The notes under the pieces: generated by a model
Seen by the model: only the letters and a program-made list of their open reading frames with translations
Databases searched by the model: none
Told to the model about the DNA's origin: nothing
Assembly: GCA_003116995.1 (NCBI GenBank)
Contig: BDSL01000055.1
Location: forward strand, 372,001-436,000
From: Yamagishiella unicocca
Lineage: Eukaryota > Chlorophyta > Chlorophyceae > Chlamydomonadales > Volvocaceae
Reading direction: 5' to 3'
DNA: 64,000 nt
Shown: in pieces, positions 43,702-56,023 of the stretch
How positions within the stretch are numbered: the stretch's first letter is position 1
Layout: every line of letters starts with the position of its first letter
Made by a program: the position numbers and the translations under genes

Positions 43702-46659
43702 GGCAGACGCCGCCGCTCGACTTCTCAGCCTAAGGGCTAAATGAAGACAGCACCTGAACCTTCGAAATGTTAACTAGAGCCAGCTCGTGGTTACCAAAGG
43801 AGTTCTATCGTATCTGGACAGTGCCGGCGCGAGTCGAGTTACGGGCAAACAGCTATGATAAATTAGTAGCAGGCTTTGTACGCTACAGGATAAGCAAGGA
43901 AAGGCTATGTAACAGCGGTTTGAGAGGAAGAAGAGTAGGAACTACCTCAGGAATTAATGATGTAGCAACAGAGACACTGAAAGCTACGGTGAAAAGTGTA
44001 AGTCAATAACGACGTGCGTGTGTGGAAAGCGTATGCATCCGACAGCTTGTACGGCGTTCTACTTTACGTAGTGCCACAGCTCCGTGACTTCAAGGAGGTT
44101 TCAGCAGATGCCAGAGAAACCCCCTGTTTATAAATGACTCTTATTGCGATGGCTTGGAGTACGGCGCGTTATTTAACGCTCCCAGATAACACCCTGCCAG
44201 CAGGCACATACGTCGGCGCAGTTGGCGACTCATATTGATCACTGCAATTCGTGCGGCACTGGACGACAGGGAGGAGCGTTCTAAATTCGACCACTGGTGT
44301 CAGGCCCTGTGCCGCAGATAGGAATTGGCGAATGGCTGCCCTGGCCAAGCCGCGTCGAAGAACTAACCAAACTGTCAAAACATGGCAAGTCGTATTACAG
44401 CATGTTACAGGTGATAGAGGTCGATCATCATCATTGCAAGGAAAGACGAAAGTGACTGTGAGCTCCAGTTTTGCGGCCTGACCCAAGTGTTTTTAACGTG
44501 TACACACGCACTTGCGGCGTAAGTCTGCAACCCTGCTGATTCGATACGCAAAACTTGAGTGTAGCTACCCAGAAGGAACAGGACACAAGAAGGCGAAAGG
44601 TTCCATTGAGAACATTTAAACCAAACAAGCTTCCTACACAATGTTCATACCTCACGTTGTAGTCACAAGTCGTCAATATGCATTTGACAATGCTGCAATG
44701 TTATCCCTTGTCCTGTTGTCCGTATGCATCGGACGTACTAGCGTCTTTGTCAGCGGATTGGCACGATCTTGGTCTTACACGGGTCACCTATGTGTATCTA
44801 CGTTACCTCGGGCCCCGATATTGATCTGGGATCTGGGCGGCGGCCCCCGATATCAAACACACACCGCACCTGAACAGCTCCCGGAGCGCTCCCGGCCCCG
44901 TTTTGAGGCGCTCTGCCACAGCCTCAGCACTGCGCTCGATACATTATGCAGGATACTGCCAAAAGTTTATTATGGTTTACTGCCAAAAGTTTATTATGGT
45001 TGTAACATTTGCGACAACGGGAGCCCGCCATGAACCGGACCGTTCAGGACCGTTATGGTTGGGTTCTTGGACCGTTTCTAAGCACTGCAAGCGGCCGTCA
45101 GATGCACGCTGCAGTTGCGCCTACCTATACCCTTTACGCGCGTGGAAGTGACGCCACTGCCCCGCGGCAGGCTAAGAGATCCAAGGCAAGGAGAATGCAG
45201 CCGCTTGACAGACCACCCCTGACCACCCAGCTGGTGGTCTGGTGCTGCGCCCTGTTGCGCTGGCCTCTGTCAATCCGCAACACCGTTGGGATATCCTCCA
45301 TTGGCATGCGGCTATTGTCGCTGCTGTCGCTGCTTGATAACAGTCACCCAAAACTTGTCCCAATTTCTGTAATTGCCCGGCTCCTGTATGCTGCAGATGG
45401 CTGCTGCCAGTAGCTAGCCCCCCGAAACTACATACCCCGTCAACTGCGGCTCTGAAGTGCCACCCGGCCAACCCGGCGGCTCCATCATCGACTGAAAGGG
45501 GCGTGGCGAGGAGGCCCAGGGTGACTCACTTCAGCTGCAGGCGAGGTGTGACTATCGGACAAAGGGAGCCTAGCCTGATTCAAAATCAGCGGGTAACACT
45601 CTTCCCTTCTGCCGCCTGACCAACATGCCGTTCCTGTGCCGTTTACCGGTATCCTTGGAGTGGGCCCCATGTGGGCCCCATCCGAAGTTGTCTCACCACT
45701 CGCCACTCATGTTTTACTTCCTTAACTCACAAAATCCCAGCGCAAGTCGTCAAGCCAGAATGTACTATCCACTCCGCCCACAATGAAAATAGACACTCGG
45801 TCCTTGACGTTCGCAGCGACTCCCTTATCGGCCGCGACGAGCGGCGCGACGGTGGAGCGGGTGGCGCGGCATCCTAGCGGCATGCGACGCCCCGCCTGGA
45901 GCTCAGTGAGAAACCGGGTCAGGGGCTGAAAGGGCCCGTGGGCAGTGATTGATCAAAACAGAGCGAAATCAGGGGACAGCGATAGCACGCAGCGCCGTTG
46001 GTTTTGCTACCGCGTGCGCTGGGACGGCGGGAAGGCCAACTCGGACGAGGATCGGCCGCTCGGCCTCAGAAAGGATGCCACAGCGCGCCACCATGATGCA
46101 TGGTTCCAATAGGTTTATTGTGCAGCTCACACCGGGGTACTTTGACGTCATCGTTACAAAGATTCCCGTAAACCGCGAAACATGTTACGATATCCGACGT
46201 TCGACAGTGATAGCCTGCCAAGGTCGGCTTAGGTCTGCTCAACGTGCCCTCGCAGTCTTACATACCGTTTACTTTTGTGAAGAATGGAGACGTATGACAA
46301 GCTGCAGACAAGCAGGCAAGGCTTTAAAACGTGGAAGTCGCAGTCAGGAGCGCGTGGTCCGTGTCGCGTAGGCGTGAGCCGCGACCGCCTCATGGGCGAC
46401 CGGCACCGAGCGGAAAGGCCCGCTCATGACTAAGATAGTTATAGATAATCGATCTGTCGATCTGCCATGCAAGGACGCCCGATGCTGTGCGTGATCGCCT
46501 GAACGACGCGGTCGCGCAAAAGCGCGCCAAATCCCAACGCCGCATCGCGGCCAACGTCACTGGGCAGCGGAAGCTGCCTTACTTCGCGTTCCAGCAATTT
46601 GGGTTTTTGCGCAAGACAACTGTTGTTTTCTGTGTCTGGATTGCAGGCAGGGTACCGTT
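43702..46659. other. Intergenic; two small items
   Basis: No gene is recognised. A 24-bp tandem pair (CTGCCAAAAGTTTATTATGG..) lies at 44956-45002. At 45993-46112, after a CACGCAG acceptor, a 39-codon frame RRWFCYRVRWDGGKANSDED ... TARHHDAWFQ ends in a stop and looks like an orphan terminal exon; no upstream exon was found. Another protein-like stretch near 46485-46600 (RDRLNDAVAQKRAKSQRRIA) may be part of a 5' leader of the dioxygenase gene. Confidence 0.35.
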
Positions 46660-48275
46660 ATGCCCTACACCTTGATCGAAGGCCCCAACGCTTGGACCGC
46701 CTCCGATTACGCCGCGATCGAGGAGCACATGCTGCACCTGAGCCCAACCCAGTTGGAGGAGCTGGATGCGGCTGTGGAGACCGTCCTGGGGAGGAGCAAG
46801 CGCCTGCAGGTGAGGGCAGGTGTGCTACGTAAAGAAACGCCAGGTGCTAGGCGGGACCGGTTTACTTCGCATACCCGAGGTGGCGTAAAATAGCAATACT
46901 ATATATAAGACCAACATCCCTATCGGTGCCTGACTGTCGCCGCAAATACGCACGCGGCTGCATAACGCAGTTATCCTGGACCACCCTACACGATTGGCCC
47001 TTGCCGCTCACACCCGCAGGACGTTGACCTGTCCGACTTCAACATGCCCACGCTGTCCGGGGCGCTGGTGGAGGCCGGCCAGCAGGCGCAGTTCGGGCGC
47101 GGCTGGGCGCTGGTGCGCGGTGTGCCGGTGTGGCGCTACAGCCGGCAGCAGCAGCTGGCGGCGTACTGGATCCTGGGTCTGCACTGGGGCCGCGCCGTGC
47201 CGCAGAACGCCAAGGGCCACCTGATCGGCCACATCAAGGATATCGGCCACGACCCAAAGAACCCCCTCACGCGCCTCTACACATCCAACGCCGCGCAGCC
47301 CTGGCACAACGACGGACCCGCTGACCTAGTCGGTAAGTAGTAGAAAAAGGAGGACGAAATTGACGTTTGATCAATTAGTTGAATTACTATTTGAATTTTT
47401 TGGAAAGCAACTAGTGTCAGGACATAGCACACTAGGGGGATTGGTTACTGCCTTCATTTACAGTGGGCTCCGCCCAAACTTGTTGGAAGGCTACGATAGC
47501 ACATGAGATGCGCAGCAGCTGCACCTCCGAAAGCCATGCCTCGCTCTGCTGCAACAGCGCTGCTGTGCCTGGCGAACGCCGAGGAGGGCGGCGAGAGCGG
47601 CTGGTCATCCTCCATCTCCGTCCACAACGAAATCCTACGGAGGGCACCGCAGCTGGGGCCGGTGCTGGCGGGTCCGTGGTTCTTCGACCGCAAGTCGGAG
47701 GTGCCGACAGGTGTGTGGGGAGGTTCCAGCGGGATGCAACTAACTTGCAACCGCTGCGTTCGCATCTGGGTCTAGGTTGCTGGCCCACTTCCCGCCTTTC
47801 CGGCTTTGACCCAGATCGCGGTGCTCATCCCGACCCATCACACGCAGGCAAGAAGCCGTTTTTCGAGATCCCCGTGTTCAACTACCACAAGGGCCACCTG
47901 TCCGTCAACTACTCCGACAACTACTACCTGCTGAGTCAGCGCCACGCTGAGGTGCCCAAGCTGCAGCCGGAGCACCACGAGGCCATGCGCCTCTTCAACG
48001 AGCTCGCCGCCAGCCCCGAGCTCAGCCTGCGCATGGTGCTGCGACAAGGCGACGTGCAGCTGCTGTCCAACCACACCTGCCTGCACTACCGCGGCTCCTT
48101 CAAGGACAGCCCCGACCACACGCGCCACCTGCTGCGGCTGTGGCTGTCGCCGCCCAACGACCGGCCGCTGCCCGAATGCTACTCAGAGATCATGGCGGGC
48201 AGTGTGGTTCCCGGCAAGCGCGGCGGCATCATCATCCAGGGCGCCACCCCAAACATCCCACCCGAGGCGGAGTAG
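46660..48275 (+). CDS. TauD/TfdA-family Fe(II)/2-oxoglutarate dioxygenase
   Basis: Exons 46660-46809, 47020-47332, 47558-47710 and 47848-48275 (phases 0, 1, 1) encode 347 aa. The ATG is the first after a TTGCAG at 46641-46646, so a leader intron is possible. The fold signature is clear: QPWHNDGPADLV with metal ligands His146 and Asp148, then ALLCLANAEEGGESGW, then LLSNHTCLHYRGSF with the distal His285, and RHLLRLWLS with the 2-oxoglutarate-binding Arg. The length is normal for the family. Members hydroxylate small molecules such as taurine, butyrobetaine or organic acids; the substrate cannot be told. No transit peptide is obvious, so a cytosolic enzyme is likely. It is the only plus-strand gene recognised in the right-hand block. 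Confidence 0.85.
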
Positions 48276-49789
48276 ACATATCCATGCACGCGGGCGGACG
48301 AGCGGGCGGGCTTGCATGGCTTGCAGGTAGGATAAAGCAGGAGTGCCGGTTTGTGTCACGATTGATATGCTGTCCATTGTTGCATGTGCCCTTGTATTAA
48401 GGATGACATCGTATCAGCTCTAGGAAGGATAGTTGCCAGGTACTGCTGTTACTGCAACTTAGCCCCTGCGACAGGGGTGGTAATGTTCAACGGCAGGATT
48501 AGTATTGCTCAATAACGATACGTTATAATACTTCCTTATGATGATGCATGGTATATTGATTAGACAGAGGGGCGTAAGCCGAACAGATAGAGTTAGTGCC
48601 ATGGACCCATGGGCCGGTGTCTGTCCCTCTACCTGGGTTGAAGGAACCTGGGGTGGAAGTACCACGCATACATGTATAGGATGATGCTGAGTGAGCTTTA
48701 AGAGGCGGATGACGGAGGCCAAGGTATGCTGCATCCCTCGTACATCTTCTGGTCTGTGGCGAAGTGCAGTGGGGTCTTTCGGTTTGGCTGTCTTTCGGTT
48801 TGGCTCTGTTCCTGATAGTCGTCATCAGTGTAGGCTTGGCAGGCGGAAAGCTTTAATGCTAGATTACTACAGCGCTCTTTATCTCTGGATTTGTTTAGTG
48901 TTCTGGATTTGTTTATTGTTCTGGTATAAGACCTAATTTGGTCAATGTCTGGGATCCTAACTACATTGGTAGTTTAGGGGTGTGCGCCAATCCTTACTAA
49001 CGATCCGCATGTCAGAGGAGCAACAAGTTGCCATCTGGGCCACTGTGAAGGTCTTAGCAGGCTGAGCGCCGTTGCGGCTCATGTTGCCCTCAGTTCCACG
49101 GCCGAGCTTCCTTGAACTCTACCCGAACCATAATTGCCGCCGTTGATTGATTGGCGCTGCGCGGTTCGCACAGGGCATGATGCCAGGCCTCGCACGCTTA
49201 CAGCAGCCGCCGTTCGCTGACTTCGCGGGATCAAAAGGGATGGCCTTCAACGGCCACACTGCCAAGCGGAGTACGCAATAGAAAGTTAGAAACACGTGAC
49301 ATTGTACACACAGGCACCTGCCACCTGTCTGCGCCGACGATGGCAGAAAGCCGCCACAGCTGCCACCCCAATCGACACACTCCACTCTCCGGAAGCTACC
49401 AACCAACAGCTGCCAGCAGCCCAGTGCCTCCACGGCACATCATACAAGGAGTCATGGTATGATGGTGATACGTTGATACATCTGATGCTTCAATGCTCTG
49501 ATGCTTCAATGCTCTGATGCTTCAATGTCGCCGCCAACCTGCTTCAACAAGCCTCGCCGTTTGCCTGGGTGCAGCCCCTGTAGTCAGGACGGACACCTAT
49601 CCCCCACAATGGAGGCTGGGGGAGGGGACATCGGGCCCCTGTGCTGCAACCCGCAATGACTAAGGCAGCTGCGTTCCCCGTGGACCCCGTCCATTTCCTT
49701 GCTTCCTTCCCCTCCAACGACGCCCACCCCAGGCATCACTCCCTACACGCCTCGCCACTAACCCTCGCTGCTTCGAGGGTCGCCACCAG
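48276..49789. other. Intergenic between convergent genes
   Basis: No coding gene. At 49481-49527 the 16-bp unit CTCTGATGCTTCAATG is repeated about three times. This spacer separates the dioxygenase gene and the alpha/beta-hydrolase gene, which run toward each other. Confidence 0.5.
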
Positions 49790-52700
49790 CTACCCCCCCG
49801 GGGTGCCGCCCATTCCTCTCGGCCCGGACCCAGACCCCGAGGGCCCAGCAGGCCTCCACCCCCCACGACCCGCCACTGCCGGGACCACGTGCGATGGCAG
49901 TAGCGGGAGCAGCAGCATGCGACGGTGCCGCGCCAGGCTGCCGGCCGTGCTACTGCCGCTGCTGCTGCCACCAGCATCGGCCCAGGCCGCCGCTGGGGCA
50001 CTGGAGCTGCGGCCACCACAGCCTTCAGCTGGGGAAGTGCCGGAGCCTGCGTGGCTGCGAGGTGCAGCGGCTGTAGCCGAAGCCGGTTGGTTTCGGCGCT
50101 GCAGCCGCCCACCCATCGACCTGCTGTCGCGAGGTGCTGGCGGTCCGGTGAGGCTGCTGCCAGGGATGTCGCGGGCACCCTGGAGTACAGCATCCGCCTG
50201 GCACAGTCCAACTTCCACGCCACTGGCGTCGCCGCAGCTGCCGCCACCACTGCCGCGGTCCGCTGGGTGGGTTGATGAGCCACCCTCAGCGGCCCCGCCA
50301 GCCCCCCCGCCACCACAACCCTCGTCGCCCTCTCGGCCCTCTGCTTCCATTTCACGCCCTTCGGTGGCCCGGCCGTCGCCTAGGGGCTCGTCCCCGCCAG
50401 CCGCATCATCGCCGCTCATGCCTCCGTCCTCGTGGCCCTCCTGGCTTCCGGTCTCCTGGCTTCCGTCCTCGTGACTTCCGTCCTCGTGACTTCCGTCCTC
50501 GTGACTTCCGTCCTCCTGGCTTCCGAACATGTTGTCGAGGTCACCACCGGAATGCAGCCCATCGCGGCCACATGTGGTCGTGGCACATGAGGAGGAGGAG
50601 GGCCGAACACCGCTGTGCACCTCGCATAATGCCTCCAGGCCAGACACCCCTTTGTCGTCATCCGATCCCCCCGGCAGGGCCGCAGGTGAACGAGTGGAGC
50701 GCGCCGCGGCCGCGAACAGGCGGCGCCGCAGGGCCGCCGCTCCGCCCCAGGCGGCTACACCCCCCGGAGCTACTGCCAGGACCGCTGCCAGCGGCAGGAA
50801 CGACAGCAGCTGCAGCAGGTGCAGCGGCAGTAGCAGCAGCAGCGGGTAGGGGCGGCGCCAGGGGGCGGGCGCACCGCGGATCGGTTGTGGCCGCAGTGCG
50901 TCATCCACCCTCAGCCCCAACCCCTCATCACTGCTGCTAGTAATACCGACAGAACCGTGGGGTTCGGCCTGCTGGCAACTTCTGGCGCGGATGACGTCAT
51001 GGCTGGTTCGTTGCCCCTGGCTGCCCCACGGTCGAGAGACCCGGCCAGAGTGGAAGCTGGAATCAGCTCCAGGAGCCAGCCGCTGTGGTGGCCGCCGCCG
51101 CCGCAGCGGCATCCAGAGCATCATAAGCGCCAGCCAGCTGCGACGAGCGGCAGTAGCAGTGGCGGTGGCGGCAGCAGTAGCAGTGCCAGCGGGTGGCGGG
51201 CTGCTGTCAGCGGACGGACCAACGTCGGCAGCGGTGGAGGCATCCCTGCCACGGTGCTGGATGCGGCGGCTGCGGCTGGTTGCCGCCACCGCCTCACGCG
51301 CCTGCTCCAGGGTCACGTTCATCGCCGCTGCCAGCACCTGCGCCTGGCAGTCCTCGTCCCCCAGGAAGCCCCCGTGGCCCAGGTCCTCGCGGTACAGCAC
51401 GGTGGGGTGCGGGGAGGAGGGGCCCACCAGCGCGGCGCGGTTGGCCTGGAGGTGTGCGGGCAGGTGGATGGGGCGGGAGTGGCAGGTCAGGACAGGGGGC
51501 AGGTGGGTGGGGCGGCAGTGGACACGGGAGCGGGGCCGCTTGGGCCGCCCTAGAGCGGAGAGGGAGGTGCGCCAGGTTTTTATGTTCAGGTGCAAAGATG
51601 CATATCAAGTACCAACATTAGATGCGCCAGGAAGATGCGCCAGGGCAATCCCTTCCCTCTCCCCAGGCTGCTTGTCCCGGCTCCCCCCCCCCGCTGCTTC
51701 CTGGCGCTCACCAGTATGCGGCGCACCTCCCGCACCGGCACCAGGTTGTCGCGGCCCGACAGCACCACCGTGCACTCCGCCGGCAGCTCCGAGGGCCACA
51801 GGTTGACGGCGGCCCAGTCCAGGCGGCGACGCAGAGCCACGGAGCAGTGGAACTCGGCAACAACGAGGCCTAGAGGAGGAGGGAGGGAGGGAGGCAGAGG
51901 GAGAGATGGCGAGATGACCCGGTTACATGACGTAGGGGGGGAGGGTGCGGCACAGCGGCAGCGATGCAGGGGCAGGAGGCAGCAGAAGAATGCTGGGGGT
52001 CTGGTTTGGGTTGGCATTACACCAGCTGAAAGACAAGTGTCCATGCCCTAAAGCCCTGAGCAAGAGGACTACCGGCAATGATGGGATGTGGTAGCAGGTA
52101 GCTCCACCCGTGGTGTGACGACCAGGTATCCGCCCATAGAGGTGCCCGTTCCGCAGGCCTCTATTTGCAGGCAGCACATCAGGCAGAAACACACCACGGA
52201 CCCCCCCACCACCCAGGTCATATTACGACCTTCGGCTTTAGTATCCCCAACCCAGTTCTCCAGCATGCATTCCAAAACGTCTGTTCTAAACAGTTTTTTC
52301 GGGCATCCACGGGTCTTCCTCGAAGCCCACCCACCCACCACGGAGCAGGTAGCGCACCAACCGGCGCCGGACTGCTGCGGCTGGGCCCTGCCGGGTGCAC
52401 CTCCCGTTGGGTGCAGCTCCGCCAACCGATCCACGCGTGGCGACCCCGCCTGCGGCGCCTGCCCCCGCTCCGCCCCCCGCTCCGCCTCCGTCTGCTCGGC
52501 CCCCGCCTCCGCCTCCCTTTCCCGCAACGGCGTCCGTGCTGTCCGTGTGTATCCCGCAGGCGGCTGCAGCAGCTCCACCCTCCGGGGGGGGTTCCTGGTC
52601 TCCGGGGCCACCCCCAGCCTGCACCCCATCCCGCCCTGGCGGCGGCGCCACAACTGGCTGCTGGTAGATGACGTTGCGCATCAGAGTCGGCAGGAACATG

Positions 52701-55700
52701 GCGAAGCTGGGGGGGAGGGCGGAGGAGCGGGCAGGGCGAATTAAGAGCGCGCGTGACAGATTGGACAAATTGCTTAGTCCCAGCAGAGGTGCCGGGTGCG
52801 GAGGAGCGGGCACGGCCAATGAAGAGCGCGCGTGGCAGGTTGCTCAGCTTCCGCAGATGTGCCGTAAAAGGGGTCCGTTGGAATCCTGTGTTTAATTGCG
52901 TGGCCGACCCACGGGTCGCCGCTCTCTCACCAGACGGGGTCCACCAGCGTCAGGCGGCTGATGGCTGGGGCGCGGGCGGAGGCGGCTGCCAGCTTGGTGA
53001 GGGCGGAGGCGACCAGGGTGCCGTACGAGTGGGCGAGCAGCGACATGCGGGTGACGCCCTGGGGGTTGGAGGGGGGTGGGCGGGGGCGCGGGGAGCGGCG
53101 GAGATCAGGCTGGTGACCAAGGTCGTAGGTCAGGTGCTGCGAAGCATATGAGGGCTCTAGGTAAACCTTATCGCCGAGCAAGCTGAATGAGGCTCGCCAA
53201 CACGCACACACACCTACAGACACGCACACACACCTTGTCCGCCAGGAACGCCGCCACATCCGCCGCCACCTCTTGCGGCGCGGGTATGTTGGTGGTGAGG
53301 CGCATGGACACGTGCTTGTACTGCACCGCGAACACGCGGCGACGGCCGCCCCCGGCCGCCACCAGCCGGCCCAGCAGGCGCAGGTACGGAGTGAGGCCCA
53401 GACCGATGCCGTGCAGGAACACCAGCGGGGGACCACCATCTGCCTCCGCCTCCACCGCCGCTGCCGCAACGGCCGCCGCCTGGGCGGCTGTTGTTTTCGC
53501 AACGTGAGATTGGGTAGGAGGCCTCAGACGCCTAGCCACACCGCTACCCCCGCGAGCAGACGGGTATGCTAGGGTGCCACTGGAGCCCTGCCCGCCGTCG
53601 CTGCTGCCATGTTGGTAGGGAGACGAGGGGACCGCATCCGACGGCGCGGGGGCAATGGGCACATCCAGGGAGGCTGCTGCTGCTACAGCTGCTGCATCGC
53701 CAGCGGCCTTCGTCCCTGGAGCCGCCGCCGCCGCTACCGCCGCCGCCGCCGCCGAGGGCGCCGCCGCCGAGGGCGCCGCCGCCGAGGGCGCCGCCGCCGA
53801 GGGCGCCGCCGCCGAGGGCGCCGCCGTGGCGCGCGGGCGCCATTCGTACACTGTGGCGGTGCCGCCGCGGGTGACGCCGGCCACCCGGAAGCCCATAAGG
53901 CCCACCAGCGCAAGGTGGGTGGCCCCCGCCACCGCCTCCGTCAGCAGGTAGAAGGACAGCGGCCGGTAGCTGGTGACCAGCGGGTCGGCGGAGGCGGCAA
54001 GCAGCCGCACACCGTCACCACCACCGGCTGCCATTGCGGCGGCACCGACAGTCCCCAGACCGGCCGCATGAGACCCGGGGCTGCCGTCGGCTGCTGCCGG
54101 TATGGGCGTGGCAGAGGAAGGGCGGGCGAAGGCGGCTGGCGGCGCGCCGGCGGTGATGAGCTGTCCGGGTCGTTGGGGCCAGCGGTGCTCTGTGTGCTGT
54201 GGGGGGTTACTGGCGCCCTCCCTGGACGCCTCATCGTAGACCCCGCGCCCCTCCGTGGCCTCCCCCGCCGCCACAGCCGCTGCCGCCGCTGCCGCTGCGG
54301 CCACCAGCGCCGCCAGTAGCCTGCTGCTTTCCGCCTCACCATCCATGCTGTACTGCGGACCTGGCGCGCCGCCGCCGCCACCGCCGACGCCACCATCGCC
54401 CCGGACGTCAGCCTCGACGATCGCACCGTCGCGTCCTGCCGTGTGGGCGATGCCGCCGTCACCTTCGCCCCCGCCGCCCCCGCCGCCACCACCTGCCGAC
54501 GTCCCCGGCATCTCCAGCATCTCCATGAGTCGCCAGGCCAGGGCCTCGATGTCCGGGTGGTGGCCATTAGGGGCTCCAGGGGGGGAGGAGCTGGCTGCTT
54601 CAGGGGGCAGCACCGGGAACGGGAAGGACGACGTCGGCGGCACGGGTGAGGGCGTGCCGAACCACCACCCGCCGCCACCGTTTCTCCTCCCGCTGCTCCT
54701 TCCACGGCCGACAGCGTCGTCGTCCGCAGGGGAGAGCAGCGCGCGCAGGGCAGCGTCAGCGTCAACGCCAGCGTCACCGTCGTACACCACTACCGGCGGA
54801 CCCCGGCCACGCCCGGTGTCCGAGGCCGCCGCGCCTTGCGGCCAGGGCGGCGGCGGCGGCGGCGGCGTGGGTAGCAGCAGGTACGACAGCAGCTGCGTGA
54901 CGTGGGAGAGGTGCAGCTGGTGCGGCCCCGTCAGGCCGATGAACCACTGCGCCAGCAGGTGACCTCCCTGGAGCAGGTCCAGGTGGCCCTCCTGCGGGGA
55001 GGCGGCGGAACGACACGTGTATCCTGACAGGATTGCGAATTTGCGATGCGGGAGAGCTGCAAGGAGAACCCGTGAAACCGACGGAGAAACCGACGGAACA
55101 ACCGACGGAGAAACCGACGGAACAACCGACGGAACAACCGACGGAGAAATCGACGGAGAAACCGACGGAATGGATATGTGGGCCGGGGTTGCGGGTTGCG
55201 GCTGCTGGATCCCCCCTTACCCCAGCATCGTAAAAACCGCTCCAGGCCCCCAGCCCCGACTCACTCTCCGGTCCAGCAGCTTCCCGACCAGCAGCTCCGC
55301 CCTCGCCGCCGAATCCAAATCCAGGCCGGCACCAAACCCGAACAGCGGCGTGCTGTCACCGTCGTACACTTCCCGGGGGGTCCTTTGGTGCGCCTTGAGC
55401 GCCGGCTGCTCCGTCAGCTCCGAAACCAGCAATAGGCTGTCAAGGCAACAGGCCTTGCCAGAGCCGGGGGCTGAGAGCCTGGACTGACAGCTGTCGTCCT
55501 CCTCCTGCTGCTGTTGCTGCTGCTGTTGCTGCGGAAGTGGACGCCAGCAGCGCCAGCGCCGAACGCCCAGTTGGGCAAAACGCCGGGGAGCCGCATTCAA
55601 GCTCGGGACTGGTTGCTGCTGCTGCTGGTGCGGACGCGAGGGCAGCATATGCAGCGGCGTTTGGAGGTGCCTGCGGCGCGGCTGTCGAGCGGCAGGATGC

Positions 55701-56023
55701 CTGCGGCTCGCGGGTGCTGCAGACGCGGGTGCGGAGGCCGCTGTGGAGGGCACATTGTGGCGCCTGTGACGCACTGCGCTGGAGGCGGCGAAGATCAGCT
55801 CCGAGCCCAGCAGCGCGAGGCGGGCCCGGGGAGGCAGCGCGGCGGTTGCGGCGAAGACCACCAACAGAGACAACTGCGGGTGTGCGGGAGGGCAGCGGAG
55901 ACAGGAGGGGTGGTGGGGAGGGGCATCCGTCTTTTTGCGGAAAGGGGAGGAGGCGGAGGATGCAATGCGACTGAGGTGTGCGCTGTTGGCAGGTGATGAC
56001 TGCTGCAAGGCTGGGGGAACCAT
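49790..56023 (-). CDS. Large alpha/beta-hydrolase-fold protein
   Basis: Exons 56023-55265, 54991-53234, 53058-52931, 52706-52339, 51869-51712 and 51445-49790 are in phase (1608 aa). The hydrolase core is split over exons 2-6: the oxyanion loop VFLHGIGLG (His780), nucleophile elbow LLAHSYGT (Ser850), VDPVCFAMFLPTLMRN, acid VVLSGRDNLVP (Asp1045) and HPTVLYREDLGHGGFL (His1081). Order and spacing fit a Ser-Asp-His lipase or esterase. Before the core lie about 780 aa with a hydrophobic segment (LSLLVVFAATAALPP) and Ala/Gly-rich linkers including APSAA repeats (53745-53825). After it lie 500 aa with a Leu-rich probable membrane segment near residue 1270 and GSHED repeats (50460-50520). The start could instead be an unseen exon joined at 55873 (CCCGCAG). 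The first intron holds an accgacggagaa minisatellite (55075-55165). Confidence 0.75.
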
